NCBI RefSeq assembly: GCF_900115055.1
Contig: NZ_FOVD01000005.1
Coordinates: forward strand, 186,001-250,000
From: Chryseobacterium oleae
GTDB taxonomy: Bacteria > Bacteroidota > Bacteroidia > Flavobacteriales > Weeksellaceae
Direction of reading: 5' to 3'
DNA length: 64,000 bases
Part shown: one piece after another, positions 53,604 to 63,068 of the stretch
Numbering within the stretch: the stretch's first letter is position 1
Layout of the letters: each line of letters begins with the position of its first letter
Translations under genes and position numbers: made by a program
Notes under the pieces: generated by a model
Seen by the model: only the letters and a program-made list of their open reading frames with translations
Databases searched by the model: none
Told to the model about the DNA's origin: nothing

Positions 53604-54467
53604 TTAGTTGAATTCAGCAAAAGACTGCTGGATGCTCATAGCGATCTCGTCGATCTTATAAGTTAATCCGTCAATTTTAGATGTAAAGAAGTTATAAAGG
53701 ATAATCGCGATAGCTGAAGTACCAATACCTAATGCCGTGTTGATCAAGGCCTCAGAGATACCTGTAGAAAGTGCAGCAGCATCTGGAGTACCACCACCTG
53801 AACCTAATGCGAAGAATGCTTTGATCATCCCGATTACAGTTCCTAAAAGTGCGATCAATGTAGCTACAGTACCTAATGTAGAAAGAATCATCATGTTCTT
53901 TTCAAGCATTGGCATTTCAAGAGTCGTAGCCTCTTCGATAGCTTTGTTAAGAGCTACCATTTTTTGCTCTTTATTTAAAGTAGTATCGTGAGAAAGTGCT
54001 TTGTAAGTAGTAAGACCTTCTTTTACTACGTTACCTACAGATCCTTGTTGTCTGTCACACTCTTCTAAAGCTTCATCAATTTTGTTTTGATTCAATAAGC
54101 TTCTTACTTGTACTACGAAGTTGTCTAAGTTACCTTTTCCAGCAGCCTTACCTAGTACGAAATATCTTTCAAAAGAGAAAACGATTACAGTAATCATGAA
54201 AGTAATCAAGATTGGTACGATAACCCCTCCTTTGTAGATAATACCTAAAAACGATTCTGGGTGAATGTCTTTTCCTTCAACACTAGAGAAAGCTACAGAT
54301 CCACCACCTAGTTTTTCTGCGTCTTTAAAGTTTCCTGGGTTCCCAAGAACAAATAAATAAATACAAACTCCTATAACGAATAAAATAGGAATAATAACAG
54401 CCGGGTTTAAACCTCCTGCTTTTCTAGCAACTACTTGCTCATCATTTTTTGAAACATTCATTTCCAT
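53604..54467 (-). CDS. exbB: MotA/TolQ/ExbB proton channel protein
   Basis: 287 aa, the first gene of the energisation cluster. Three membrane helices: about 24-45 (VIIPILFVIGVCIYLFVL), about 85-105 (VPILITFMITVIVFSF), and a long pair near the C-terminus (MMILSTLGTVATLIALLGTVIGMIKAFFAL with ISEALINTALGIGTSAIAIILYNFF). The glycine- and Thr-rich LLGTVIGMI and ALINTALGIG segments are the ExbB/TolQ/MotA signature. The longer N-terminal domain and the insert before helix 2 are usual in this phylum. A TAATTTTG element at 54525-54518 could start transcription; a 240-bp AT-rich gap separates it from leuS. Confidence 0.94.
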   Translation of the reverse strand: MEMNVSKNDEQVVARKAGGLNPAVIIPILFVIGVCIYLFVLGNPGNFKDAEKLGGGSVAFSSVEGKDIHPESFLGIIYKGGVIVPILITFMITVIVFSFERYFVLGKAAGKGNLDNFVVQVRSLLNQNKIDEALEECDRQQGSVGNVVKEGLTTYKALSHDTTLNKEQKMVALNKAIEEATTLEMPMLEKNMMILSTLGTVATLIALLGTVIGMIKAFFALGSGGGTPDAAALSTGISEALINTALGIGTSAIAIILYNFFTSKIDGLTYKIDEIAMSIQQSFAEFN

Positions 54468-54517
54468 ATTTAACTAAATTATATTGTTTTAAAATTTTAC
54501 AAGGTGTAAATTAAAGG

Positions 54518-54525
54518 CAAAATTA
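54518..54525 (-). promoter_or_regulatory. -7 element TAATTTTG of the exbB operon
   Basis: TAnnTTTG match 51 bases before the exbB ATG. Confidence 0.5.
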
Positions 54526-54707
54526 ATTAAAATGCAAGAGTCTTAAATAAACATTTTGCATTTTTCTGATAAAGAAATTTTAATACGATTTCGATATAAT
54601 AATTATTTTTAATTATTTTATTTATTTTCCTCAATTTTAACATTTGAGTTAGAAATTTAAAAAAATAAGACCCTCATTTTTTTTAATTTGCCAATGTTAA
54701 CTTTTTT

Positions 54708-57521
54708 TTAAATTACGATATTCACAATACGGTGATGCACTACGATGATTTTTTTAGGAGTTTTACCTTCCAAAATAGGCTGCATTTTTTCATCAGAAAT
54801 CACCAAATCTTCTACCTCCTTCGCAGATAACTGAGCTGAAAGAGAAATTTTGAACTTCATTTTACCGTTTACGCTTACCGGATACTCGATTTCGTCTTCT
54901 ACCAGATAATCTTCGTTCAACACCGGGAATTTCTCAAATTCCACAGATTCCTTATTCCCCAACAGACTCCAAAGCTCTTCACAGATGTGCGGTGCATACG
55001 GAGAGATGATAACGGCTAAGGGTTCCAAAATATTGCGTTTGTTGCATTTTATTTTTTGAAGCTCATTAACAGCGATCATAAATGATGATACAGATGTATT
55101 GAATGAAAAGTTCTCAATGTCGTATACCACCTTCTTTATTAAGGTATGCAAAACTTTGTATTCTGCTTTTGTAGGCTCTTCATCAGAAACCTCAAAAGTA
55201 TCTCCGTTGAAATACAGGTTCCAGAATTTCTTAAGGAAACCGTAAACTCCGCTTAATCCCTGTGTGTTCCAAGGCTTGGACTGCTCCAATGGACCTAAGA
55301 ACATTTCATATAATCTTAATCCGTCTGCTCCGTATTCCTCACAGATATCGTCAGGATTAACCACATTATATTTAGACTTGGACATTTTTTCTACCTCACG
55401 GTCTGTGATGTATTTTCCGTCCTCTAAAATAAATTCAGCATCAGCATAGTCAGGTCTCCATGCTTTGAAAGCTTCCGTATCTAATTCATCTGAGGTTCCT
55501 TTTAATAAGGATACGTCAACGTGAATCTTCTGCGTCTTATAATTTTCAGAAAGATTTTTTGAAACATATTGGTTCGTTCCGTCAATTCTGTATACAAATG
55601 CACTCATCCCCAAAATCATCCCCTGGTTGATCAATTTTTGGAAAGGTTCATCATGAGTAATATAACCTCTGTCCTTTAAGAACATATTCCAGAAACGGGA
55701 ATACAATAAGTGACCGGTTGCGTGCTCGCTTCCTCCGATGTATAAATCTACCTGTCCCCAATAATCTGACAATTCTTTATTAGCAAAAACCTCATCATTG
55801 GAAGGATCCATATATCTAAGGAAATACCATGAGCTTCCTGCCCAACCCGGCATGGTAGATAATTCTAACGGGAATACCGTGTTATCATCAATCAGATCTA
55901 CGGAAACCACTTTTTGATTGGCTTCATCCCACGCAAATACTTTCGCGTTTCCTAATGGCGGATCACCATCTTCAGTCGGTAAATATTTTTCAACTTCTGG
56001 AAGTTCCAACGGCAACGCAGAAACCGGAAGTGTGTAAGGCATTCCTTCCTTATAATATATAGGAACAGGTTCTCCCCAGTAACGCTGTCTTGAGAAAATG
56101 GCATCACGCTGTCTGTAGTTCGTAGTTCCGTGGCCAATTCCTTTATTTTCGATTTCAGAAATGATTTTGGATTTGGCATCATTATAATTCAATCCGTTTA
56201 AGAAATCAGAGTTTACACACACCGAATCTTTAGAGTCGAAAGATTTTTCCTGAACATCTTCATCGGTATCGACTACCTTTTTAATATCAAGGTTAAATTT
56301 CTTTGCAAATCTGTGATCACGTTCGTCATGTGCAGGAACGGCCATTACAGCACCTGTTCCATACCCCATCAATACATAATCTGAAATATAAATCGGCATT
56401 TTCTCGCCGCTGAAAGGATTAACAGCATAACTTCCCGTAAAAGCACCGCTCACGTTTTTCACGTCAGCCATTCTGTCTCTTTCCGTTTTCTTAGACGTTT
56501 CTTCAATATAAGAATCTACTTCTGCTTTCTGAGCTTCCGTAGTAATAGTATCTACTAGAGGATTTTCAGGAGCCAGCACCATAAATGTTGCCCCGAAAAT
56601 AGTATCAGGTCTTGTTGTAAACACTTCAACGATTTCGTCATGACCTTCTACCTGGAACTGAACCTGTGCTCCCTGGGATTTTCCAATCCAGTATTCCTGC
56701 GCATCTTTAAGAGGCTGCGGCCAGTCCAGCGTATTTAATCCCTGTAATAATCTTTCAGAGTAGGCTGAGATTCTCATGCTCCACTGCATCATTTTCTTTT
56801 GGAATACAGGGAATCCTCCTCTTTCGGATTTTCCGTCCTTCACCTCATCATTCGCCAACACAGTCCCCAAAGCCGGACACCAGTTTACGGTAGTCTCTGC
56901 TCTGAACGCAAGACGGTAATTTAAAAGGATATCTTCTTTATCAAGGTCTGAAGAATCTTTCCATTCTTCTGCCGTGAAATTTAATTCGTCGTTTTGGTTG
57001 GCATTTAATCCTTCGGTTCCTTTTTCTTCAAAATGCTGAATCAAAGTCTGGATAGGTTCTGCCTTATCGGTACTTTTATTGTACCATGAATGATACAGCT
57101 CGATAAAGATCCACTGCGTCCATTTATAATAAGATGCATCTGAAGTTCTCACTTCTCTGCTCCAGTCGAATGAAAAGCCGATCTTTTTCAGCTGCTCTTC
57201 ATATCTGTTGATATTTTCCTCAGTGGTGATCGCCGGATGCTGCCCAGTCTGGATCGCATACTGCTCAGCAGGAAGTCCGAAGCTGTCATAACCTACCGGG
57301 TGGAGGACATTGAAACCCTGGTGTCTTTTATATCTCGCGTAAATATCTGACGCAATATATCCAAGCGGGTGCCCCACGTGAAGCCCTGCTCCGGATGGAT
57401 ACGGAAACATATCGAGAACATAAAATTTAGGTTTGTCCGTGTTATTGGAGGTTTTGTAGGTCTGGTTTTCTTCCCAGTACTTCTGCCACTTTTTTTCTAT
57501 CTGCTGATGATCGTAAAACAC
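54708..57521 (-). CDS. leuS: Leucine--tRNA ligase
   Basis: 937 aa, class I synthetase with post-transfer editing. The HIGH-type motif is [16 protein letters not shown] at about residue 41, the KMSKS loop is [13 protein letters not shown] near residue 713, and the CP1 editing domain (about 255-460) has [18 protein letters not shown] and [16 protein letters not shown]. An insert near [23 protein letters not shown] is seen in Bacteroidota LeuS. The C-terminal domain is complete, ending [15 protein letters not shown]. No promoter match was found; a short repeat lies directly before the start (57531-57556). Confidence 0.96.
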   Translation of the reverse strand: MFYDHQQIEKKWQKYWEENQTYKTSNNTDKPKFYVLDMFPYPSGAGLHVGHPLGYIASDIYARYKRHQGFNVLHPVGYDSFGLPAEQYAIQTGQHPAITTEENINRYEEQLKKIGFSFDWSREVRTSDASYYKWTQWIFIELYHSWYNKSTDKAEPIQTLIQHFEEKGTEGLNANQNDELNFTAEEWKDSSDLDKEDILLNYRLAFRAETTVNWCPALGTVLANDEVKDGKSERGGFPVFQKKMMQWSMRISAYSERLLQGLNTLDWPQPLKDAQEYWIGKSQGAQVQFQVEGHDEIVEVFTTRPDTIFGATFMVLAPENPLVDTITTEAQKAEVDSYIEETSKKTERDRMADVKNVSGAFTGSYAVNPFSGEKMPIYISDYVLMGYGTGAVMAVPAHDERDHRFAKKFNLDIKKVVDTDEDVQEKSFDSKDSVCVNSDFLNGLNYNDAKSKIISEIENKGIGHGTTNYRQRDAIFSRQRYWGEPVPIYYKEGMPYTLPVSALPLELPEVEKYLPTEDGDPPLGNAKVFAWDEANQKVVSVDLIDDNTVFPLELSTMPGWAGSSWYFLRYMDPSNDEVFANKELSDYWGQVDLYIGGSEHATGHLLYSRFWNMFLKDRGYITHDEPFQKLINQGMILGMSAFVYRIDGTNQYVSKNLSENYKTQKIHVDVSLLKGTSDELDTEAFKAWRPDYADAEFILEDGKYITDREVEKMSKSKYNVVNPDDICEEYGADGLRLYEMFLGPLEQSKPWNTQGLSGVYGFLKKFWNLYFNGDTFEVSDEEPTKAEYKVLHTLIKKVVYDIENFSFNTSVSSFMIAVNELQKIKCNKRNILEPLAVIISPYAPHICEELWSLLGNKESVEFEKFPVLNEDYLVEDEIEYPVSVNGKMKFKISLSAQLSAKEVEDLVISDEKMQPILEGKTPKKIIVVHHRIVNIVI

Positions 57522-57530
57522 TTTATTATA

Positions 57531-57557
57531 AATATTAGATGTTAGATATTAGATGTT
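57531..57557. repeat. Short tattagatgt direct repeat before leuS
   Basis: The words attagatgt/tagatattagatgtt repeat. It resembles the tatctgatgtctga-type blocks of the dispersed intergenic family but is shorter; membership is inference. Confidence 0.5.
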
Positions 57558-57657
57558 ACATTTTTCAACTCCCATTCTAATTTTCACAAAAATAATGATT
57601 TTAAAAGAAATAGGAATTTTAATTTTAATTAATTCGGAAATGCCCTTCAACAAAAAA

Positions 57658-57677
57658 ATCTCATCCGGAGATGAGAT
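57658..57677 (-). terminator. Terminator of the lipocalin-like lipoprotein gene
   Basis: 8-bp stem ATCTCATC / GATGAGAT with a 4-nt loop CGGA and a minus-strand T run. Confidence 0.8.
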
Positions 57678-57700
57678 CTGTATTTGGTATGGAATGTATA

Positions 57701-58174
57701 TTATTGAGGAATTCTCTTGAACGTATAGGTTCTTGTTTTATATACAGTCGGATCCTGAGTCTCTTCTCTTACCGAAAGGTTTAGGGTCACGTCATTGAGG
57801 GTAACCACTTTGGCATTGGAAGGTTCTACTGTCCCCTGATATTTGATCACTACTGTTTTTGAGCTTTTATCATATGTGTAAGTGAAATTTCTGTCTGCCT
57901 GAATAGCACACTGCGGCGTGGTACCAATAAAATCCCAGTCCGTTCTTTTTCCGGATGCTTCAGTATTGAACCTCCATCTTGATTCTTTCTGACAGTCGGT
58001 ATAGGTAATAAGATCTGAAACCGGATCTTCTCCTGTTTCAACGGTGGTCACCACTTCTTTAAGCGGCTGCCAAACGCCTACAAGAGGATATTCCATCGTG
58101 GTGTCGCCATCATCATTACATCCCGTAGCTAAAAATAATGATAAACCTGCAAATAGTAATGCTAATTTCTTCAT
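57701..58174 (-). CDS. Lipocalin-like lipoprotein
   Basis: 157 aa from ATG 58174 (MKKLALLFAGLSLFLATGC), lipobox ATGC with Cys19 followed by NDDGD. The mature part is beta-rich: LVGVWQPLKEV at the start is the lipocalin-like GxW entry, then SRWRFNTEASGKRTDWDF and TYTYDKSSKTVVIKYQG. This fits the short lipocalin_4/5-type lipoproteins that are abundant in this phylum and mostly uncharacterised. An internal pair of cysteines (TDCQKE, PQCAIQ) may form a disulphide. It stands alone with a terminator; no promoter could be named. The ligand is unknown. Confidence 0.72.
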   Translation of the reverse strand: MKKLALLFAGLSLFLATGCNDDGDTTMEYPLVGVWQPLKEVVTTVETGEDPVSDLITYTDCQKESRWRFNTEASGKRTDWDFIGTTPQCAIQADRNFTYTYDKSSKTVVIKYQGTVEPSNAKVVTLNDVTLNLSVREETQDPTVYKTRTYTFKRIPQ

Positions 58175-58348
58175 ATATAAAATTTTCAAGGGCTAAAATT
58201 ATAATTTTTTTGATTTATAACACTATTTTTTGTGAAAAATTATTTCAATATTCCATATTTCTAAAAATTTTAGAACATTAGCCCTCATAATAGGCGTTAT
58301 TTAACAAATATTGAATCTGAGATACCCTCCGCTTTTTATTAAAAAAAC

Positions 58349-58356
58349 TATTTTTG
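58349..58356 (+). promoter_or_regulatory. -7 element TATTTTTG of the acyltransferase gene
   Basis: TAnnTTTG match 17 bases before the ATG at 58373. Confidence 0.55.
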
Positions 58357-58372
58357 CAGAAAGAAAACAAAA

Positions 58373-59350
58373 ATGCAGAGTATAACGAAAAATAATTTTG
58401 ACTTCATCCGCGTTCTCCTCGCTTTCATCGTCTTTGTAGGGCATTTGGGAGCTTTAACTGACTCTAGCCAACTTGATTTTTTAACGCATAGCCCCGTAGA
58501 GGTTGCCGTCTTTGCATTTTTTATTGTCAGTGGATTCCTTATTGCTAGGAGCTATGAAAGATCTTCCAGCCTGAAAAGCTATATCAAGAAAAGAATCAAT
58601 AGAATTGTTCCCGCTTATCTACTGGTTGTATTTCTCTGCACTGTACTTCTGAGTCTGGTAAGTACACTTTCTTTCTCTGACTATTTTGGAAATGTACAGG
58701 TTTATAAATATTTCTTCTGGAACTCTATCTTCATGAACTTTATGGCTCCTTCCCTTCCCGGAGTATTCGGAAACGAAGCGGTCAATGGTGCACTATGGAC
58801 CCTTAAGATTGAAATGTGTTTTTATTTTGCGGTTCCACTGATCTTTTTATTATTCGGAAAAAACAATAAATACAGGAATATCAGCCTGATCATTCTGTAC
58901 TTCCTTTCTCTGGTGTTTCTTAATTATTTTGACATGATTGGAAAGTCTGCTGTTTCCAGACAGTTGCCGGGCTCACTTTGTTATTTCATTGGAGGGATGT
59001 TAATCTACTTTCATTTTGATCAGTTTATCAAATATAAAAACACACTGTTCATTATTGCCATCATTACAGTTTGGATTGATCTGATTCTGCATATCAAATT
59101 ATTCTCACCCATCATGATCAGCATTATCGTACTGTATATCGCCTATTCATTGAAGTTTCTGAATAATTTCGGAAAATACGGAGATTTCACTTATGGTATT
59201 TATATCTTCCACTTCCCTATTATCAGGGTATTTGCTACGCTTGGACTATTTGCTAATTACAATCCTTTTTTCATGAGTTTCATATGTATGCTTGTGGTGA
59301 TTGGTGTAGGAATTGCGTCGTGGCATCTTTATGAGAAAAAATTTTTATAA
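58373..59350 (+). CDS. Membrane acyltransferase (acyltransferase family 3, OafA/WecH-like)
   Basis: 325 aa, about ten membrane helices. These enzymes move an acyl group, usually acetyl, to sugars of surface polymers. Family marks: NFDFIRVLLAFIVFVGHLG with the expected His24 near the first helix, FFIVSGFLIARSY, RINRIVPAYL, and LWTLKIEMCFYF with the conserved Glu. The C-terminus ends in HLYEKKFL, as in many such proteins. It forms an operon with the GT2 and unknown genes that follow (22 bp, then an overlap), so O-acetylation of a glycan made by the GT2 enzyme is a fair guess. Confidence 0.88.
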   Translation: MQSITKNNFDFIRVLLAFIVFVGHLGALTDSSQLDFLTHSPVEVAVFAFFIVSGFLIARSYERSSSLKSYIKKRINRIVPAYLLVVFLCTVLLSLVSTLSFSDYFGNVQVYKYFFWNSIFMNFMAPSLPGVFGNEAVNGALWTLKIEMCFYFAVPLIFLLFGKNNKYRNISLIILYFLSLVFLNYFDMIGKSAVSRQLPGSLCYFIGGMLIYFHFDQFIKYKNTLFIIAIITVWIDLILHIKLFSPIMISIIVLYIAYSLKFLNNFGKYGDFTYGIYIFHFPIIRVFATLGLFANYNPFFMSFICMLVVIGVGIASWHLYEKKFL

Positions 59351-59372
59351 TTTTACCCCAGTAAATACGCAA

Positions 59373-60128
59373 ATGAAAGACCTGGTCTCCATCATCACTC
59401 CCTGTTACAATTCTGCTGAATTTATCGAAGAAACGATACAGTCTGTTTTAAATCAAACCTACGAAAACTGGGAATGGCTGATCACAGACGATCTTTCCAA
59501 AGACAATACCGTAGATATTATAAAAAAATACAATGATCCCCGGATAAAATTGCACGTCCTTGAGAAAAACGGTGGCGCAGGAAATGCCAGAAACAACAGT
59601 CTGGAGAGAGCTACAGGACGATACATCGCCTTTCTGGATTCCGATGATTTCTGGTATCCCGAATATCTGGAAACCATGACCGATTATATGCAAGAAAACA
59701 ATGCAGAACTGGTTTACTGTAACTATTCAAGATGCAATGAGCAACTACAGCCTGTTTTAAAGGATTTCTTAGCCGATAAAGTAGTCACTTTTTCCAATCT
59801 TCTGAAAACCTGCAGACTGGCACCGGTTTCTACGATGTACGACACCAAAAGAGTTGGGAAATTTTTATTCCCGGTAAAAAGCAAACGTGAAGACCATGTG
59901 ATGTGGTTGAATCTTTTAAAAGTAATCCCACAAGGAATGCCCATCAATAAGACATTAGCCAAGTACAGGATGCGTGAGAACAGTGTTTCCCGAAAGAAAA
60001 AAAACATCATCAAAGATCAGTATCTGGTTTATAAAGACTTTATGGGATTTTCTACTGTAAAATCGCTTTATTACACAGCCAATTGGGCGGTTAACGGATT
60101 TCTGAAATATTCTAAAATATTCAATTAA
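59373..60128 (+). CDS. Glycosyltransferase family 2
   Basis: 251 aa from ATG 59373 (MKDLVSIITPCYNSAEFIEE), the usual GT2 start; upstream starts at 59331 or 59313 would run into the acyltransferase gene. The GT-A fold shows TPCYNSAEFIEETIQSVLNQTY, ITDDLSKDNT (nucleotide-sugar site), NARNNSLERATGRYIAFLDSDDFW with the metal-binding DSD motif, and KREDHVMWLNLL in the acceptor part. The C-terminus resembles family members that add sugars to surface polysaccharides. Donor and acceptor are unknown. Its stop codon overlaps the next start (TAATG). Confidence 0.9.
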   Translation: MKDLVSIITPCYNSAEFIEETIQSVLNQTYENWEWLITDDLSKDNTVDIIKKYNDPRIKLHVLEKNGGAGNARNNSLERATGRYIAFLDSDDFWYPEYLETMTDYMQENNAELVYCNYSRCNEQLQPVLKDFLADKVVTFSNLLKTCRLAPVSTMYDTKRVGKFLFPVKSKREDHVMWLNLLKVIPQGMPINKTLAKYRMRENSVSRKKKNIIKDQYLVYKDFMGFSTVKSLYYTANWAVNGFLKYSKIFN

Positions 60129-60754
60129 TGGAGTACTCCAAAGAGTTTAAAGCAGCTTTGAGTGCTTTTTCCAATGTAGAAAAAGACCGTCTTATTTTCA
60201 GATTACTGAAAAAGGACAAACTTTTGTCTAAAAAACTGTATTTCGAGCTGATTGATCAGGAAACTACGGATGATAAGAGAAATGCCATGGAAGAAAATGT
60301 TGCCGAAAAACTTCTTCTCGCATCTAAATATGTAGGAAATGCCAAGTATTTCATGAGCACCGTCCGAACCGTGAGCGCAGATATTACCGAGCATGTTAAA
60401 ATAACTACAGATAAATTCGGGGAAGTTTCCCTGAATATTTTACTGGTCAATAGAATTCTGGATTCAAACGAAGACCTGAGCAGACAAAGGTTTGACAACG
60501 TTTACAAGCTCTATATTTACATTATCAATAAAGTATTCAAAGCTTTGGTTTTAACGAAAAAACTGGATGAAGATTATTGGATGGAAATCGATGAACTTTT
60601 AAGAGACACTCACCAGAAAATTTCTGAAAATCATTATCTGCAGAAACTCTGTATCAATAATGGTTTAGACCTCAACTGGCTTGAATCTGAAAATATTCCG
60701 GACGACATAGACCAAATCATGAAGGATACGAAAAGTCAGGGGTTTTTGAGATAG
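60128..60754 (+). CDS. Protein of unknown function in the acyltransferase/GT2 operon
   Basis: 208 aa. No family recognised. No signal peptide or membrane helix; nearly all helical, with basic LLKKDKLLSKKLYFELIDQE near the start, AKYFMSTVRTVSADITEHVKITTDKFGEVSLNILLVNRIL in the middle and an acidic C-terminus (SENIPDDIDQIMKDTKSQGFLR). It starts on the last base of the GT2 stop codon, so it is translated with it. Codon use looks like that of its neighbours. Its place in this operon suggests a cytoplasmic role linked to glycan assembly, or simple co-transcription. No terminator follows before the repeat-rich gap. Confidence 0.6.
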   Translation: MEYSKEFKAALSAFSNVEKDRLIFRLLKKDKLLSKKLYFELIDQETTDDKRNAMEENVAEKLLLASKYVGNAKYFMSTVRTVSADITEHVKITTDKFGEVSLNILLVNRILDSNEDLSRQRFDNVYKLYIYIINKVFKALVLTKKLDEDYWMEIDELLRDTHQKISENHYLQKLCINNGLDLNWLESENIPDDIDQIMKDTKSQGFLR

Positions 60755-60788
60755 AGATTTAAGATAACAGATTTCAGACATCAGACAT

Positions 60789-60855
60789 CAGATACTAGAC
60801 TTTTCTTGGGTTAGGAATGTCAATGGTCAATTTTGCTGCGCAAGTGAAATGTGAA
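60789..60855. repeat. 67-bp direct repeat, copy 1
   Basis: Same as 60871-60937 except three bases. Starts cagatactagacttttcttg and ends tgcgcaagtgaaatgtgaa. Confidence 0.92.
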
Positions 60856-60870
60856 GTTTGAAATAGATAG

Positions 60871-60937
60871 CAGATACTAGACTTTTCTTGGGTTAAGAAT
60901 GTCAATCGTCAATTTTGTTGCGCAAGTGAAATGTGAA
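60871..60937. repeat. 67-bp direct repeat, copy 2
   Basis: Second copy, 82 bp after the first. It is followed by cccgaatctcataacttataat (60954 onwards), the same words as the actcata array at 8386. The 60755-61007 gap holds no gene. Confidence 0.92.
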
Positions 60938-61007
60938 ACCCTCTTACCCGCAACCCGAATCTCATAACTTATAATTTAAAACTCATAACTTCTCAAAACT
61001 CTCAGAC

Positions 61008-62237
61008 TTAAGATATTTTCTGAAGAATAAGTTGAGTCGCATCAGGCTTGCCATCAACGAACTTTCGGGCATTGTCTGACATTCCCTGTAGCTCTTCCTC
61101 ATTATTAAAGAGAAACAACACAAAATCTGCCGCCGCGTATTCCTCGGTAAAAGACTTTCCGCCTTCTGCTGCAATCAGGTCGTCTGCTTCAGGATTTTTT
61201 CTGTAATGATTTCCAAAGATCACAGGTACACCGAATGTTGCTGCTTCCAGAATATTGTGGAGCCCGGCATCATGAAAACCGCCTCCTACTACAGCTACAT
61301 CTGCGTATGAATAAAGTTTTGACAACAGACCGATGCTGTCGATGATTAAAACCTGATATTCAGAAACTGGAAGTTCACTTTTATTTATGGCACTATAGAC
61401 TAATGCATCAGGGAAAATATTTTTTAAATGATCTACCCTTTTCAGATCATGAGGGGCAATGATTAATTTTAAATCCGCATTCATTTTAGAAATAGTGGCC
61501 GCTATTTTCTCTTCTGCCTGCCACGAACTTCCGAAAACGATCGCCTGATGATCTCCTATAAATTCAGAAATAAAATCTACATGATTGTCGCGTACTCTCA
61601 GCTGCTTTACCCTATCGAATCTAGTATCTCCTGTTACCGATGAATTACTGAGACCGATACTTTTGGCCAATGCAAAAGAAAATTCCGTTTGGTGAAAAAA
61701 CCAGTCTACATTTTTTTTGAGCTGTTTGACAAACCATTTGCCGTAGGAAGTAAAAAACGCCTGTCTTTCATAGAACAAAGCAGAGATCACATAGATCTTA
61801 GTGCCACGCTGTTTAAGCTCAGCCAGTAGATGATACCAGTAATCATATTTAACAGTGAAAAACAATTCGGGATCAAACTGAGATATAAATTCTTTTATGG
61901 TGGTCTTTTTGTCGAAGGGCAGGTAGCAGATCACATCAGCGATATGTTTCTTTTTCACCACATTTTCATAACCTGAAGGGGAAAAGAAAGTTACAAGAAT
62001 CTTATGAGTCGGGAATTTTTCTTTCAGCTTTTCCAAAACAGGAAGTCCCTGCTCATATTCACCGAGGCTTGCCGCGTGCATCCAGATTACCTTATCAGAA
62101 GGTAAAAATACCGCTTTTACCAGATCTAAAGACTGTTTTCTTCCTTCAACTCCTTTTTTAGTTTTATCATTAAACAAAGAGAAAACTTTCATTCCAAAAA
62201 TGAGAAGACTGACAAATATGTTGTATAGGAATGACAT
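61008..62237 (-). CDS. waaA: 3-deoxy-D-manno-octulosonic acid transferase (Kdo transferase)
   Basis: 409 aa. It adds Kdo from CMP-Kdo to lipid IVA (GT30), the start of the LPS core. A membrane anchor occupies residues about 3-22. The catalytic Glu is in HAASLGEYEQGLPVLEKL (about residue 61); the donor-site part includes VFGSSWQAEE, IAPHDLKRVDHL and VGGGFHDAGLHNILEAATFGVPVIFGNHY. Length is normal. The downstream repeat block adjoins its stop codon, with no clear terminator. The cupin gene lies 6 bp upstream, so waaA is the last gene of an operon with NlpC/P60, DUF1648 and cupin genes. Confidence 0.95.
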   Translation of the reverse strand: MSFLYNIFVSLLIFGMKVFSLFNDKTKKGVEGRKQSLDLVKAVFLPSDKVIWMHAASLGEYEQGLPVLEKLKEKFPTHKILVTFFSPSGYENVVKKKHIADVICYLPFDKKTTIKEFISQFDPELFFTVKYDYWYHLLAELKQRGTKIYVISALFYERQAFFTSYGKWFVKQLKKNVDWFFHQTEFSFALAKSIGLSNSSVTGDTRFDRVKQLRVRDNHVDFISEFIGDHQAIVFGSSWQAEEKIAATISKMNADLKLIIAPHDLKRVDHLKNIFPDALVYSAINKSELPVSEYQVLIIDSIGLLSKLYSYADVAVVGGGFHDAGLHNILEAATFGVPVIFGNHYRKNPEADDLIAAEGGKSFTEEYAAADFVLFLFNNEEELQGMSDNARKFVDGKPDATQLILQKIS

Positions 62238-62242
62238 CTTAA

Positions 62243-62587
62243 TTATTTTTCAATTTCAATTCGGTCGTTATAGGTAGAGGGGCTGGAAATCACAAGAAAT
62301 TCCAGATCGTCCTGAGATTCATTGGAAATATAGTGTTTTGATTGAGGCTGAATGGAAATACTTTCTCCCGCCTTCACAGAAAACTTTTCATCATTAATAT
62401 CAAATACCGCTTCTCCTTTTAAAATATAAAAAACCTGTTCTGCCCTTGCATGAAAATGCAGTTTTTCAGCAGTTCCTGAAGGCATTTTTTCCTGTTTTAC
62501 GGAAAGGTTGTTGGAATCATTCAGAACCCAGCTGTCACAGCCGTTTCCCCAGGTATAATGTGTTGAATTTTCTTTAGATTGTATCAT
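62243..62587 (-). CDS. Cupin domain-containing protein
   Basis: 114 aa single cupin. Motif 1 is LHFHARAEQVFYILKGEAVF (His-x-His and later Glu as metal ligands, about residues 44-64) and motif 2 is ISIQPQSKHYISNESQDDLEFLVI with a His. The metal site looks intact: H44, H46, E/Q near 50 and His in KHYI. Small cupins of this type are isomerases, dioxygenases or simple binding proteins; function here is unknown. It overlaps the DUF1648 gene by 4 bp (ATGA) and lies 6 bp before waaA, so it is certainly co-transcribed. Confidence 0.85.
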   Translation of the reverse strand: MIQSKENSTHYTWGNGCDSWVLNDSNNLSVKQEKMPSGTAEKLHFHARAEQVFYILKGEAVFDINDEKFSVKAGESISIQPQSKHYISNESQDDLEFLVISSPSTYNDRIEIEK

Positions 62588-63051
62588 TTGAATATAGCTA
62601 CAAGAATGAATACCACGATCAGACTTCCGATCACCGATAAAATAGCCGTAGATAACGGAATTCTAGGCTTCACATTTTCATCAAAAGAATATCGGAACAT
62701 ATAATCCTGACCGTTCATAAAAATCAGCATGATCAGTACGAACAGGCATCTCAGAAAAGTTTCCATGATCAGAAACTGAGCATCTCTATTCTGATCTGTG
62801 ATTTCTACAGGAAAATTAGCGGTTTCGGGATGCCTCAATGCATAGGCAAAAAGACAAAATAACACGGTTCCGATAACCGGGGTAAAAAAAGAATATATTT
62901 TGCTCCCGAAGTTATCTGCCTTTCCGTCAAAATCGAAATGGACAGGAATTCTTTTAGGAAGGGTTTTGTAATGTTTCAGGGTAAACCACCAGAAAAAAAC
63001 CAGTAATCCGAAATTAAAAATATCAAAGGCTGTAAAAATAATATTCTCCAT
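62584..63051 (-). CDS. DUF1648 domain-containing membrane protein
   Basis: 155 aa, four membrane helices (about residues 7-25, 50-68, 94-112 and 131-153). Between the first and second is LPKRIPVHFDFDGKADNFGSK, the DUF1648 motif. Proteins of this family are found next to SdpI-like immunity and other membrane proteins; no function is established. It lies 17 bp after the NlpC/P60 stop codon and overlaps the cupin gene by 4 bp. The FRYSFDENVKPR loop between helices 3 and 4 is on the cytoplasmic side by the positive-inside rule. Confidence 0.8.
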   Translation of the reverse strand: MENIIFTAFDIFNFGLLVFFWWFTLKHYKTLPKRIPVHFDFDGKADNFGSKIYSFFTPVIGTVLFCLFAYALRHPETANFPVEITDQNRDAQFLIMETFLRCLFVLIMLIFMNGQDYMFRYSFDENVKPRIPLSTAILSVIGSLIVVFILVAIFK

Positions 63052-63068
63052 TCCGACCGTATTTAAGG

